Assembly: GCA_025716815.1 (NCBI GenBank)
Contig: JAIXMN010000014.1
Coordinates: 248,001-312,000, forward strand
Direction of reading: 5' to 3'
DNA length: 64,000 nt
Origin: Dichotomocladium elegans
Lineage: Eukaryota; Mucoromycota; Mucoromycetes; Mucorales; Lichtheimiaceae
Below the pieces are notes generated by a model, which was not told where the DNA came from, did not search any database, and saw nothing but the letters and a program-made list of their open reading frames with translations. The stretch's first letter is position 1, and each line of letters opens with the position of its first letter. Shown piece after piece: positions 1 through 9,687 of the stretch. The translations under genes and the position numbers were made by a program.

Positions 1-1
1 T

Positions 2-253
2 ACTTCATCTGAGTCAAGCCGTGGCATTGTCAAAAAGATGTTCGGCGGCGTGTTCTCTAGGCGGAGTAAACAGGCCTTGCCACCACCACCTGCTTCTGCT
101 TCTGCAGCTGCTGCTATTGCCACAGCACCGTTAACGTCTCTTGACAAGGACGAAGACCTGACGGGCTATGAAGAGGCTGATGATGTGTCCTTTGATGCCA
201 CTCTGGACGCCATCACCGATGAAATTGATATGGACAGTATTCCTTTCATCTGA
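2..253 (+). CDS. 3' end of an unidentified gene (partial)
   Basis: The frame is open from the left edge of the window to a TGA at 251-253, so only the last 83 codons are seen and the start lies outside. The visible part is low complexity: a Ser/Arg/Lys-rich stretch, a run of Pro and Ala, then an acidic tail (motifs DKDEDL, EEADD) ending in SIPFI. No domain is recognisable and no function can be given. A (CA)n/(TA)n microsatellite at about 340-382 follows in the 3' region. The gene converges on the small minus-strand ORF at 481-768. Confidence 0.45.
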   Translation, partial: TSSESSRGIVKKMFGGVFSRRSKQALPPPPASASAAAAIATAPLTSLDKDEDLTGYEEADDVSFDATLDAITDEIDMDSIPFI

Positions 254-480
254 TTTTCTTCTCACTCTTCCTATTCCTTTCTTTCGCGCAATCCCTTCCC
301 ACCCCTTCTCGAACCCCACATAAGCGTGGCACACAATTACACACACTCACACTCACACACATATATATATATATATATATTTACATGCCGGACTAGCATA
401 TTGTATCACTAGAAAGAAAGACAAAATAACCGATAAAAAGCATTCTTCTGATATATCATCCCAAACAAAACGTCTCCTAT

Positions 481-768
481 TTACTCGTCAAAGATGGTAT
501 TGAAAGTAGGGCTGAAGACATCGCTCGACGTGACGTATTCAGAGGCAGGAACATGGACTTTGGAGGAGACCTTGGACTGAGTTTCCAAAATGGATTGGTT
601 CTCGTTATTGTAGAGTGCATGGATCGGGTTCGATGAGTCTTCTTCCTCCATCCTGGTGGAGTTGATGCGGTGTTGTTGGAAAGGGGTCGACGGGATCACG
701 GTGTAATAGCATCGGCGAGGAACGATCCTCTGCTGATGGGCCAATACTGGACGAAGAGAACGGTGCAT
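481..768 (-). CDS. Small hypothetical protein, possibly mitochondrial
   Basis: A single-exon ORF of 95 residues. The first 40 residues are rich in Arg, His, Gln and hydroxylated residues and almost free of acidic residues (starts MHRSLRP; RRCYY near residue 18), which resembles a mitochondrial presequence. An acidic segment (MEEEDSS) follows, then a Ser/Val-rich tail ending in FDE. I recognise no family. Support is the ORF itself and its convergent placement against the gene ending at 253. An unknown small mitochondrial protein is the best guess; it could also be the last exon of a longer gene. Confidence 0.35.
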   Translation of the reverse strand: MHRSLRPVLAHQQRIVPRRCYYTVIPSTPFQQHRINSTRMEEEDSSNPIHALYNNENQSILETQSKVSSKVHVPASEYVTSSDVFSPTFNTIFDE

Positions 769-1243
769 TATGTGTTGATAAAAAAGAAAGCGTAATGTGA
801 GAAAATGGAAAGTGGAGGTTTATCTTCTTTCGATGCCGGCTTTGGGTTTAAAAAAAAGATTCAAGAGGTGGAGTTTATAGCGAGAGCGCGCGCGCGCGTT
901 TTGTATTATGGCGTAAATCTGTAACTGTTCTTTCAAAGCATGATGCAGAAGAGTTATAAGATATAACACCACAAAATCGTTGAAAGCGTGGCGCGCGCAC
1001 GTGCGTGGGTATGCGTGTACGAATAAGTAAAAAGATCAATGGTTCGAGACATTTGGATGTTTCCATGGATTTCATAGACAATAAATAATGAAAAAAAGGA
1101 GAGGGTTGGAGAGAAAGAGAGACGCAAAGGCGTAAACCCTATGCAGCTGCAGCAAAAGACGAAACAAAACAACAAAAGAGGGCGAGGAGCGATATTAATT
1201 GCTGGGTTATTACATGTAAGGAGATTTCAAACCAGGTCAGGGA
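769..1243. other. Stretch without recognised gene
   Basis: The overlapping short ORFs here are low-complexity (GC/CG runs near 886-898 and 990-1005, GA-rich near 1100-1130). It probably holds the 5' region of the 481-768 ORF and the 3' UTR of the gene ending at 1244. Confidence 0.4.
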
Positions 1244-2319
1244 TTAGACCACGTCGGATCCTTCGAATTCAATCGGTGGTGTACGTGTCGATTGCGATAA
1301 TGGGTCGATAAGTTTCAGTTCGTCCTTGATAGCGTTGCGTGCAAGTCCATCGAGCTCCTTGGTGACCATTGCAAATATTTTCTATGGAATGCGGTGAATG
1401 GATCGGCTTCCCTCCTTCAAAAGTTGCAGATCCTATTTACCTTCACCTTGCTGTCGCACTTGAGTACCAGCTCAAAATACGCCTGAGTGCATCCTTCGGA
1501 TCCCGACAAGAGCTTTTGATACGCCTCGAGCAAAATATCCGTCAAGGTATAAAACGTTTCAAAATAGTCCAACTCAAAAGGCTGATCATAATACCGTAAT
1601 CGTCAAGTTTTCGTTTTCCCCTTCCTAATTTTTTTTTTGCACTTACTACATGTGGCACCGTCAAATGGGTATATTCAGCACCATCCACGTACATCCCGTC
1701 TTCCTTCCGACTTGCTTTTCGAAAGATGTTTTTCTTCAATTCCCCTTTTTTGTGAGTCTAGAGATCTCTCCTTATGGCCACGTGTATATATATATATATA
1801 TCTCTTTCTGTGTGTGTGTGTGTGTGTTTTCTTTACCACTTTTTGCTTCGAACGTTCATCCGTATGGCACTCAAACTCGGTTAGCAATTGTGCAAATGCT
1901 TTGACGTAGTCTGCTGCATTATTAATTTCAAGAATGGTGCCTATCGAAGTGCCGAGAATGTAGAAATTGCAGGTCCTAGCAAATACAATCTACTGTTGGT
2001 CATCGCCACACTCGTAAACGATGCAAGAAAAAAAAAAAGAGAAGAGGTGTCTCATTAGAGCTTGCCTGCGCTGCATTCTGTGATTCGTGTAGCAGGCATT
2101 GAGATCATTGCGTGTAAGAAGAATGGTGTTGAACCAGTGCGTGCTGCCTTCATGTGCTCGCCGAAGGTATTTGATAGTAGCGGTCCTTTTGGACACCAGC
2201 TCGGTGAGATATTCGGACAGGCTTGGCTGGTGGAGATGTTGCAGCTGTTGCTGATGTTGCGAGCTGCCGGTTGGGGAAGCAAGAGTCGTAGGATGGTAAA
2301 TTCCGGAGCTCACAGACAT
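1244..2319 (-). CDS. Conserved fungal protein of unknown function (5 exons)
   Basis: The model is complement(1244..1381, 1441..1581, 1647..1733, 1837..1975, 2066..2319), 252 residues; all phases agree. The N-terminus is Gln/His-rich and low complexity (residues 15-35), then comes a well-structured region (LTELVSKRTATIKYLRRAHEG near residues 40-60, WFNTILLTRNDL after it). The C-terminus is helical and ends in an acidic segment. The style is that of a conserved intracellular protein, but I cannot name the family. Intron 1 has a GC donor (GCAAGC on the minus strand at 2065 and below) instead of GT. An upstream in-frame Met at 2346 would add nine residues; I prefer 2319. The gene shares a divergent intergenic region with the one starting at 2915. 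Confidence 0.6.
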
Positions 2320-2914
2320 GATGAAGCTGGATGGAATGATGAGCACGCGAGAGAGAGAGAGAGAGAGAGAAAAAAAAAAGAGAAGGAGAGTGGATCCGCG
2401 ATGCTTCTATTGTTACACTGAACATATGGTGGCCCTCCCCCCTTTTTTCCATCCTTTCTTCTTTGATCCTCTCCCTTCAGGGCATCTATATTTTGGAAGG
2501 TAAAAAGTGTATGTGCAACCTGGACCATTACACGGTTTTCTTTAGCGTGGTCAGACCTGTTCCTGAATCGTGTCCCGAAAGCCCGTGGCTGCATTGTTTA
2601 TGGAGTGTGGCCGATGCATGATCTTTTGATGCCTTACGCCGAGCAAGGCCAAGATATCCTTACCATCGTTCTTCCAGAGGAAGCTTTTCTTTTTTTTTCT
2701 CCTAAATAAGTACTTTTTCTGACTTCTCGTCCAACGCATTATGAGTCCTTTGTGTTTCTGCGAGTTGCCAAGGGACAAGTGGTGCTTCGTCGTTTTTTTC
2801 CCTTTTACTTGAACCTTAATTGCCCTCACTTGCAACAGGTAAATAAAAAGTTCCTCTACTCGCGGTCCTCTTTCTTTTCTTCTATCATTCACCACAGACT
2901 TACCTCTCACCACA
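2320..2914. promoter_or_regulatory. Divergent intergenic region with a (GA)n tract
   Basis: This 0.6-kb region separates the starts of two divergent genes (minus start 2319, plus start 2915) and so probably holds both promoters. A (GA)n run followed by poly-A lies at about 2349-2385. I see no clear TATA box. Short ORFs here are read from simple sequence. Confidence 0.35.
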
Positions 2915-4041
2915 ATGACCGACCAAGACGCCGATACTCAGATCGAGACCTCCTCGAATGCCCTCATAAAGAGTAAATGATACCACCGCAACCACTATAC
3001 AGCACGGATTGCGGTCTCGCTAATCTTGACATGCGCCGGTCCTCATTGTTAGACATCATCGAAGACTTGTTTTCATATAGCTCTGTACGCTGGAAGCGGA
3101 TACTGGAGTACTATTACTTTGAAGACGCTGTCCTTACGTCACCTATTATGAGCACCGAAGGAATTGCAAATATTCAATAGTAAGCAAACGAGCATAGGCT
3201 GTAGTTTTTGACTATGCCTTTCTTTTACCTGACCGGGGACGACAAAATATCAAGTGTCTATACAGTTTGGCAAGCGTTGAATCGACAAGCACCCATCATT
3301 AATAACATTGTTTTTGACGGGTAAAGCGAGTCAAATATGCACAACCACACGCGGGTTCTCCATTCCTTTCTCTTTCTCTGGATGAGGAGTATATATAATA
3401 AACAAGGGAAGAGGCGTTCATCCTTAACGTCATCTCTCTGTTCTATAGCCGCACCGCAGTCATTCATCTGACGCAGAACTTCTCACCGTGTCTGTTCCCT
3501 GCCATAGTCAAGCTGCAAGTCCCAGCAATCACCACGTTGTATTTCCGCGAGACAGAGCGGGATAGTGGGCTGCTCAAAATTTATCGACAGGAAGACAGTT
3601 GGACGTTAGAAGGTGGACAAGATTGGGAGGTTGGAAGGGGAATACACGATGGACAAGCAGCTCAACAATGGGGAAATATCTTTCGATCCAGGTCTCATCC
3701 AATCAGTACCGTTGGTCTCCTTTTGGTATAATCATATCCTCCGAGTGATCATGGGAAAAATCGTTACTGCCACAGGTGATCTTCTCGACGCCGCCCTTCG
3801 TCATGCTCACCGAATGACGATGCGTGGCAGGGAAATACAGCTCCGAAGTAGGGACCTCGCCATTGAGAACATGGAGAAACTGGACGAGTACAGGGCAAGC
3901 CTTCATGAAAATTACCTGGAAGGTATCCGAGATTGGCGAGAGACGTATATCGACGAGGAAGATGATAGGGAACAAGATGTTGGTGACTTTCGATATCAGC
4001 CCATTAAAGAAAGTCGCAATGATACTCTGTATTATGATTAG
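2915..4041 (+). CDS. SigF-like NTF2-like domain protein
   Basis: The model is 2915..2972, 3053..3179, 3255..3320, 3449..3612, 3692..4041, giving 254 residues with consistent phases. After about 20 residues a fold typical of fungal NTF2/SigF-like proteins can be followed: an early helix, then LEYYYFEDAVLTSP, then WQALNRQAPIINNIVFDG, then beta strands RTAVIHLTQNFSP and TTLYFRE, and the segment SWTLEGLIQSVP. The C-terminal third is a charged helix (RHAHRMTMRG, EEDDRE). Proteins of this type are uncharacterised; the NTF2 fold usually binds small hydrophobic molecules or acts as a scaffold, so no reaction is claimed. The family call rests on pattern recognition alone. Confidence 0.55.
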
Positions 4042-4602
4042 CCCTCCCTCCACATACGCCCGCCATAACCTTGGTGATATATCCGTCCTTACTCGTCTAC
4101 ACATTTGATCTCCCCCCCCCTGTTTCCTGTAACCGCTCCTAATCCTTAAGAATCTTATTCTACTGTCACCTAGTCGCATCACCAGGTCGTTACTGGTGCT
4201 GAAAAAAAAGAATACCACCCGATAGTTCTTCGCCCAGGTCTTTGAACGATCGACTATCAATCCTTTTAGAACGGGTACAGCAGCCCATAACGTTATGCAA
4301 ATGCCCGGTCTGTTCGAGATCAGCTTTAGCGTACAGTATCGACGTGCTCGCAATATAGCTTTGTGACGGTTCATTGAAGGATGTACTCAGCTTTTCAGTT
4401 GCACATTCGATAGAAAGTCGTATGTTGTCACTTTTTGTTATTATTTAATATTCCCCCAAGAACCTTTTGCACCATCTGAAAAATTGTTAGTGACCCAGGA
4501 TTTTCCTCGTCCCGTGACTTGGATTGATATCTCCCGGTTCCACTCCTCAGGCATCCTTTTCTTCCTTGTCTTTCCTTTCGTCCGTTTGTTAGACAGGCTC
4601 GG
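4042..4602. other. Intergenic, no recognised gene
   Basis: The minus ORFs crossing this interval are antisense shadows or unsupported. It probably contains the 3' UTR of the 2915-4041 gene and the promoter of the next one. Confidence 0.4.
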
Positions 4603-5322
4603 ATGCGTATGGATGATAGGACCAGTCCTACTGTTGCTGCTTCCATGCTAAACGGCATCCAGACGAATTGCATTAAGCAATGGATTACCATCCACGTTCA
4701 CCTTCACCAGTGCTGGCTACAGGTGTATGGTCTCCTGTTTTGGATCGTATCTGCCCTTCTCTCCCTGTGGGAATCGCCTCGTTCGGTCGGCTACCACCCA
4801 TATCAAGACAACGGCAGCCGCATCATCAACATTGCTGCCGAGCTATTTCCTGTCCATGACCCATCGGCCATCATTGAGCCGACGGCCATCTATCGTCACT
4901 CAGCCCCAATTGTCGCTATGCCTGTCCAGGAATTGGACCATTCTATGCCACTAACAGCAGCAGCAGAGGAAAAAGAAGAACAAGACAAACGCTATGAATG
5001 CAGCCACGCTGTGGAGAAACACGGCAGGGCGATTACGCGTGCACTCAAAAAACATGTTCAGACGATAAAGCAGAAGCACCAGTCATTGAGTGGCATCATC
5101 AAACGCTCCTTGCTCCGTCCGTCTCGGCAACAGCCATCATCAACAATACAACAGCATTTCTTTTCACTACCAGGGAGAAAACCTAGTCGTCGTGCCAGTT
5201 TTCCTCCTGCTCATGCTCCTTCTCCTTCTCCTCCTCCTCCTCTCTCGCCGTTGTCCCTGTTATCAAAACCGTTTCGCCAAAAGGCCATTCGTGATATTTT
5301 TAAACGGAAGAAGCACGATTGA
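4603..5322 (+). CDS. Hypothetical protein with one predicted membrane segment
   Basis: A single-exon ORF of 239 residues. One hydrophobic stretch (VYGLLFWIVSALLSLW, about residues 41-56) could span a membrane. A Lys/Glu-rich helical part follows (EEKEEQDKR; ALKKHVQTIKQKHQ), then a basic Ser/Pro-rich tail (SPSPPPPLSPLS) ending in KRKKHD. This resembles a tail-exposed membrane adaptor with a disordered basic cytoplasmic region, but no family is recognised. Met 4609 is an alternative start. Length, orderly composition and absence of microsatellite bias favour a real gene over a chance ORF. Confidence 0.45.
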   Translation: MRMDDRTSPTVAASMLNGIQTNCIKQWITIHVHLHQCWLQVYGLLFWIVSALLSLWESPRSVGYHPYQDNGSRIINIAAELFPVHDPSAIIEPTAIYRHSAPIVAMPVQELDHSMPLTAAAEEKEEQDKRYECSHAVEKHGRAITRALKKHVQTIKQKHQSLSGIIKRSLLRPSRQQPSSTIQQHFFSLPGRKPSRRASFPPAHAPSPSPPPPLSPLSLLSKPFRQKAIRDIFKRKKHD

Positions 5323-5941
5323 TACAATATCTCTATAGAACATACACTCATCCCCAACTGCACTAAAACATTGATCTGACTAGCCGAAATCTCCTACCTC
5401 CGCACAAGAGGAGGTGGGCAACCGATCGACGTGTTTCTTTGTTGCATTGAGCATGTGGAAATTTGTCGCGTCTTCTGAATGGATAACATGTTTTCGTAGG
5501 ATCAAGTATACGGCATAGGCTTCGTCATAATGAATACCCATTTTGTACATCTCAAATGCAACTAAAGCACTCTATTTCGCTTGGTATGTTTTTGGTAGCA
5601 TGATAGAAAGGTGTGGATACAGAAGCCGATGCTCAAATCTGTCTGCGAGCGTGACCGAATGAAAATTAGGAAATGCGGTACCTTATTTTTTTTTCTCTCT
5701 CCCCATTGTCCCACCCCACCCCCACCATCCCCCATACCCAACTCTCCCACCAGCCCTCTCGCTCATTCTTTTTCTCTCCTTTCCACACCCCAATACGGCC
5801 TCACTCGAGCTCCATTCTCCCATACATAAACACTCTCTTCCTTTCCTTTTAGACTCAAGTGCCCGAACTTCCCCACAAAGACCCTTGTCTCTCTCTTTCT
5901 TACGCAACCCGTCTGCCCTTGAAATACATCTACATCCGCCC
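5323..5941. other. Intergenic and 5' region of EFR3
   Basis: No gene is recognised. The pyrimidine-rich tract from about 5690 to 5850 (CT and CCC runs) is typical of a fungal promoter or 5' leader and precedes the EFR3 start at 5942. Confidence 0.4.
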
Positions 5942-8900
5942 ATGCATCTGTAAGCGAATCTCGTCATCAAACTTCCCCGCTTCATCCTCACCAGCTTTTG
6001 TTTTAAAAAATAATCAAACCTATAGCTCCTCCAAACACGCGACACTCATCAACAACTGCTATCCTGAGAAGGAGGGTGACTCGACCCCGCGATCCTCCGA
6101 GCTCAGCTACCTCACCTTTTATGCCTCTTCTCGACCTGTCAAACTCACCAAAGTCGGCGTTTTCCTGGAGAAAAAGGTCGAGCGTGATGTTTTAAAGAAT
6201 AGAAAGCAGTAAGTTCTGCTTCTTTCAGATAGCCTTGCATTGCCACTGCCACCGCCCTCTTCGCTCATATTTTTTTCCTTGTGCGTTTTCAGCAACAACA
6301 AAGTCTCGCTTCATGTTATAAAGGCTCTTGTACAAACTTGCCACCGAGACTTGAATCTTTTCTCCAAGTACGTAGTCAAGATCCTCAACCTCGTTCTCAG
6401 CACGCACGAACTTGACTTGATGGATCAAACATGTGATACGGTAAATCAGAGGAGTCAAAATAGAAAGGTTCCATCATTGTTGACAAAGCGAGACCTTCCC
6501 CTCCCCTCCTCTCTTTCTGTGTGTGTATAGTTCATTGTCTTTTGCAACTACCATGACGGATCGACGCTGGGCGTTGATGCCGAATTCACGGCTGACTTTG
6601 AGTCTCTCATCAAGAAATTCGCCAGCCTCTGTGATAATAACAACACTGATCCCACCGCTTGTTTAACGTATACTCAGAGAGAGAGACGCCCCGTTCAACG
6701 ATCATAGAACATGGACTAAAAATATGTCGTGTTTTAGTATGAAACATATAGGACACCGTGCTATCCTCGCCCTTTTTTCATCCGCTTCCTTGCAGAAATC
6801 AACCTTTAAAACCCAACTCGGTATCCTTTTCCCGCCTATCCTGACAACGCTCTCTATATCCAACACACCCGCCAACATTCTCGCTAAAAAGTAACGGGAG
6901 AAAACCATGGAGCGCCAAGAGAATCTTCTAATCGCTAACCTGTACATGCAATGATAGCAGTGCCGATGCGGTCGACGTCCATCAATCAAGCCTGAATAAC
7001 AGCGGACTTGAGAAAGGAAGCATAGACAACATCGCAGCAAAAAGTGCGACTATTCTCTTTAACCAGCTTAACGGTGGCTCTGTCAGAACGGCTCTTCATC
7101 CATTGTTTACGTGAGTGGTGGCCACCAAGAGCGTACGGATGTTAAATATTAATGAGGCTCGTGTTTTGGAAGGTACATGGACAACAAGAAGAAATGGTGG
7201 CCTCCCAATTTTGCTGTGTCTATGATGGAGCTTGTGCTGGATGCACTGCAAGTAAGATTGCAGCGTCAAATGCATGTCTTTAGGTTTCTTACCCACCTGA
7301 TCTTTTTCAGCCCCAAAATCGCTATCTTCTCGTGTCTGACATCCTTCAACAGCTCGAAGCAATCAAGACAGACAACGGCTCGTACGAAATCTCGGAAAAA
7401 AGCGCAGCACTGGTCTCTATTCTCGACACGATCCTGAATGCCAACGTGCCGATGGTTGGAATTTCTGTTCTGGAAGTCCTCAACTCGCTCTTCACGCACC
7501 TTATCAAGTCGTTGAATGGTCGCAACTATCGCCGAGAAGCCCCAGACCCGTCGAATGCGAATGCAACCTACGAATATGCAGTCCACCAAGGACTTGCGCA
7601 TAGTATCGGTGGATTGGCATCCCAGACGTACTATCAAAATCAACTCAACGACATCGTGGGTTATATCATTGCGAAACTTCGAGCAGGCACTCCCTTGGAT
7701 TATGTCGAGGATATGCCGATCCATCAGTATCGTAATGTAGCGCTGATTTGCCTGGAGATGATTATCGCTGCAAGCAAAGAGTCGCTAGATAACGATTCGT
7801 ATGATTCTGCTGCCAATGGAATTGCGCTGACGAGCTGGATACCCGCTCTTGGGCTCTTGACCGATAAGCACCTTGGTATTTCGGCGAGCGCAGGAACTAT
7901 TCTTCCAAATTGCTCACATTGTTTCGATAGACACGCGTCTTGATTTTGCTGCAACACTTACACGCTTCCTTGAGGTGACTACAAACGAAGCTGACCTGAT
8001 CTCCGAGTAGGTTTTGAATGCTGGATAGTGATGAATGCAAATTATTAAACCAATCAGGGACTCTTTATTTTCACACGCATACACACAGCCCTTATCCCAA
8101 GGTAATAGATCCCAAACGCTGAACCCATCAGTTTCCTTGCGGATGTGTGCGCGTGTATGGGAAAACTGATCCTTTTCTTTTTTGCTTAGCACCTGCTTAC
8201 GAACCATAGCGATGTGATGTTTGTGAACGCGGTTCATCAGGCAGTGCTTGACTGGGTTCAGATGCCTGCTTGTCATGTGCCTGACGTGGGAGCGATGTAC
8301 ACGCTGCTGTGTACGCTCACCCGTCGCTTTGGTGTGGATGGTACGATCCGTACGATGCCGGTAGTGTTCAGACTCCAGTCGCTTGTCAAACAGGGCGTGA
8401 TCAAGCAGACGTCTCGCCAGCGCGCGGTTGCTGCTGCGACGGTCGAGTGGTTTGGGATGATTGCGCACATGCACGCGATTGAGCCGCTCGTGGTGTACCT
8501 CAAGGGTCTGAAGGATGCGCGCATCAAGAACAAGGAGTATTCGCCTATCTTCATTCCCTCCTCTGCGCCGGGTGTGGTAGACGTCGTCGATTTTGATGAC
8601 CTCGAACCGCAGAACACGACGCCTATTGATAAATTCATCGATCGCCACATGGTCGTGGAAATCATCTCCAAGGATGGATCGCTGCGTGATGAGGACGATA
8701 CCCACGGGTTGGACCTTGAAAGTAAACTCTATGCTGAATGGGGCTCCGAAGCATTTGGTAAATAAAAGGAGATGTGTGATGGAGAACGGACGGACTGACA
8801 TGCAGACCTTTTTTTTTTCTTTAGCAAACCAGGAACGGTCGTTCCGTATCCGCTCCTCCCGCGATCTTGAGGAGATGAAGCCAAAGCTGGCGACTCCCTG

Positions 8901-9363
8901 GACACGACCCGAATTTGAGGTACGGAGGACCGGGTGATGAGGAGAGACGGATATATGCATACGCCCTGGTGGGGCTTTTTTTTGTGTGTCTGTGTACTTA
9001 GCTGTTTCTCTTTTTTTGGGGGGGGACGGTGTCCTTTTGTTAGTTATCCGAGCGGGCTCAAAAGAATACCATCAATGTCGAGAACCTCAAGGAAGCTCTA
9101 TGTAAGCAATGCTGATACCGGGTCGATTTACGATCGCAAGAGATGAAAAAGACTCAAGCGCGTTGAACATAAAACCCTCTTTTTTTCTAGCGTTCCAGAG
9201 GACAAAAGAGAGTAGCAGTGATGCTGAGAGCACCAGCGACTCGCTGCATCTGATGACCGGCCGCAGTCTCTCAAAGCGGCCCAAGGACACAAGAACAGAT
9301 ATCGATTCCATCTTGTCCTCGCTCAGTCTGGGTATTCACGCCCCGAAACCAAGGTATATATAA
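5942..9363 (+). CDS. EFR3: EFR3-like plasma-membrane PI4-kinase anchor (14 exons)
   Basis: The model is 5942..5949, 6026..6208, 6293..6440, 6531..6667, 6738..6890, 6958..7110, 7173..7251, 7311..7875, 7931..8006, 8089..8101, 8190..8757, 8825..8919, 9065..9101, 9191..9363, giving 795 residues. The N-terminus follows the EFR3 pattern: KHATLINNCYP, SELSYLTFYASSRPVKL, then helical ARM/HEAT-like repeats to the end of the long exons (HLLTNHSDVMFVNAVHQ near the middle). Efr3 is a peripheral plasma-membrane protein that, with Ypp1/TTC7, recruits the PI4-kinase Stt4 to make PI4P. The basic N-terminal patch and Cys 14 fit membrane attachment. The first exon codes only M-H-L and exon 10 is 13 nt. A Ser-rich tail (TDIDSILSSLSLG) lies at the C-terminus. 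An antisense 348-codon ORF over exon 11 is ignored. Confidence 0.88.
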
Positions 9364-9687
9364 AACAAACATGTTGGAAATGCCCAAGCACAATGTAACT
9401 GAGAAAGATCGATGATAGCACATCCTCTTCATTAGTCAATCCTCCTTACAAAAGCTGATTTTGTGAGACAGCAATAAATGGATGGCCTGTCGACATCTTT
9501 TCTCGTGCTCTCCATTTATATATATATATTTGTATATTAGACAGCTGTTTGAAGTTGCGCATATGACATGGATAAACCCGTGGTATGAATGCTATGATTT
9601 GTCAATTTTTTTTTTCTTTTTTTGGCTTGGGAAGTAAGGAAGGGGCGGGCGGGAGAGGAGTAGGAGGAGGAGGAGAAGGAGGAAATT

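Noticed and set aside
1020..1060. GGTTCGAGAC as a tRNA B box
   Set aside because: No matching A box, acceptor stem or cloverleaf around it.
3703..4374. 223-codon minus-strand ORF
   Set aside because: Antisense to the last exon of the SigF-like gene; composition typical of a shadow.
7914..8960. 348-codon minus-strand ORF over EFR3
   Set aside because: It is antisense to exon 11 and neighbouring introns of a gene with clear family motifs; its Arg/His-rich translation has no domain.
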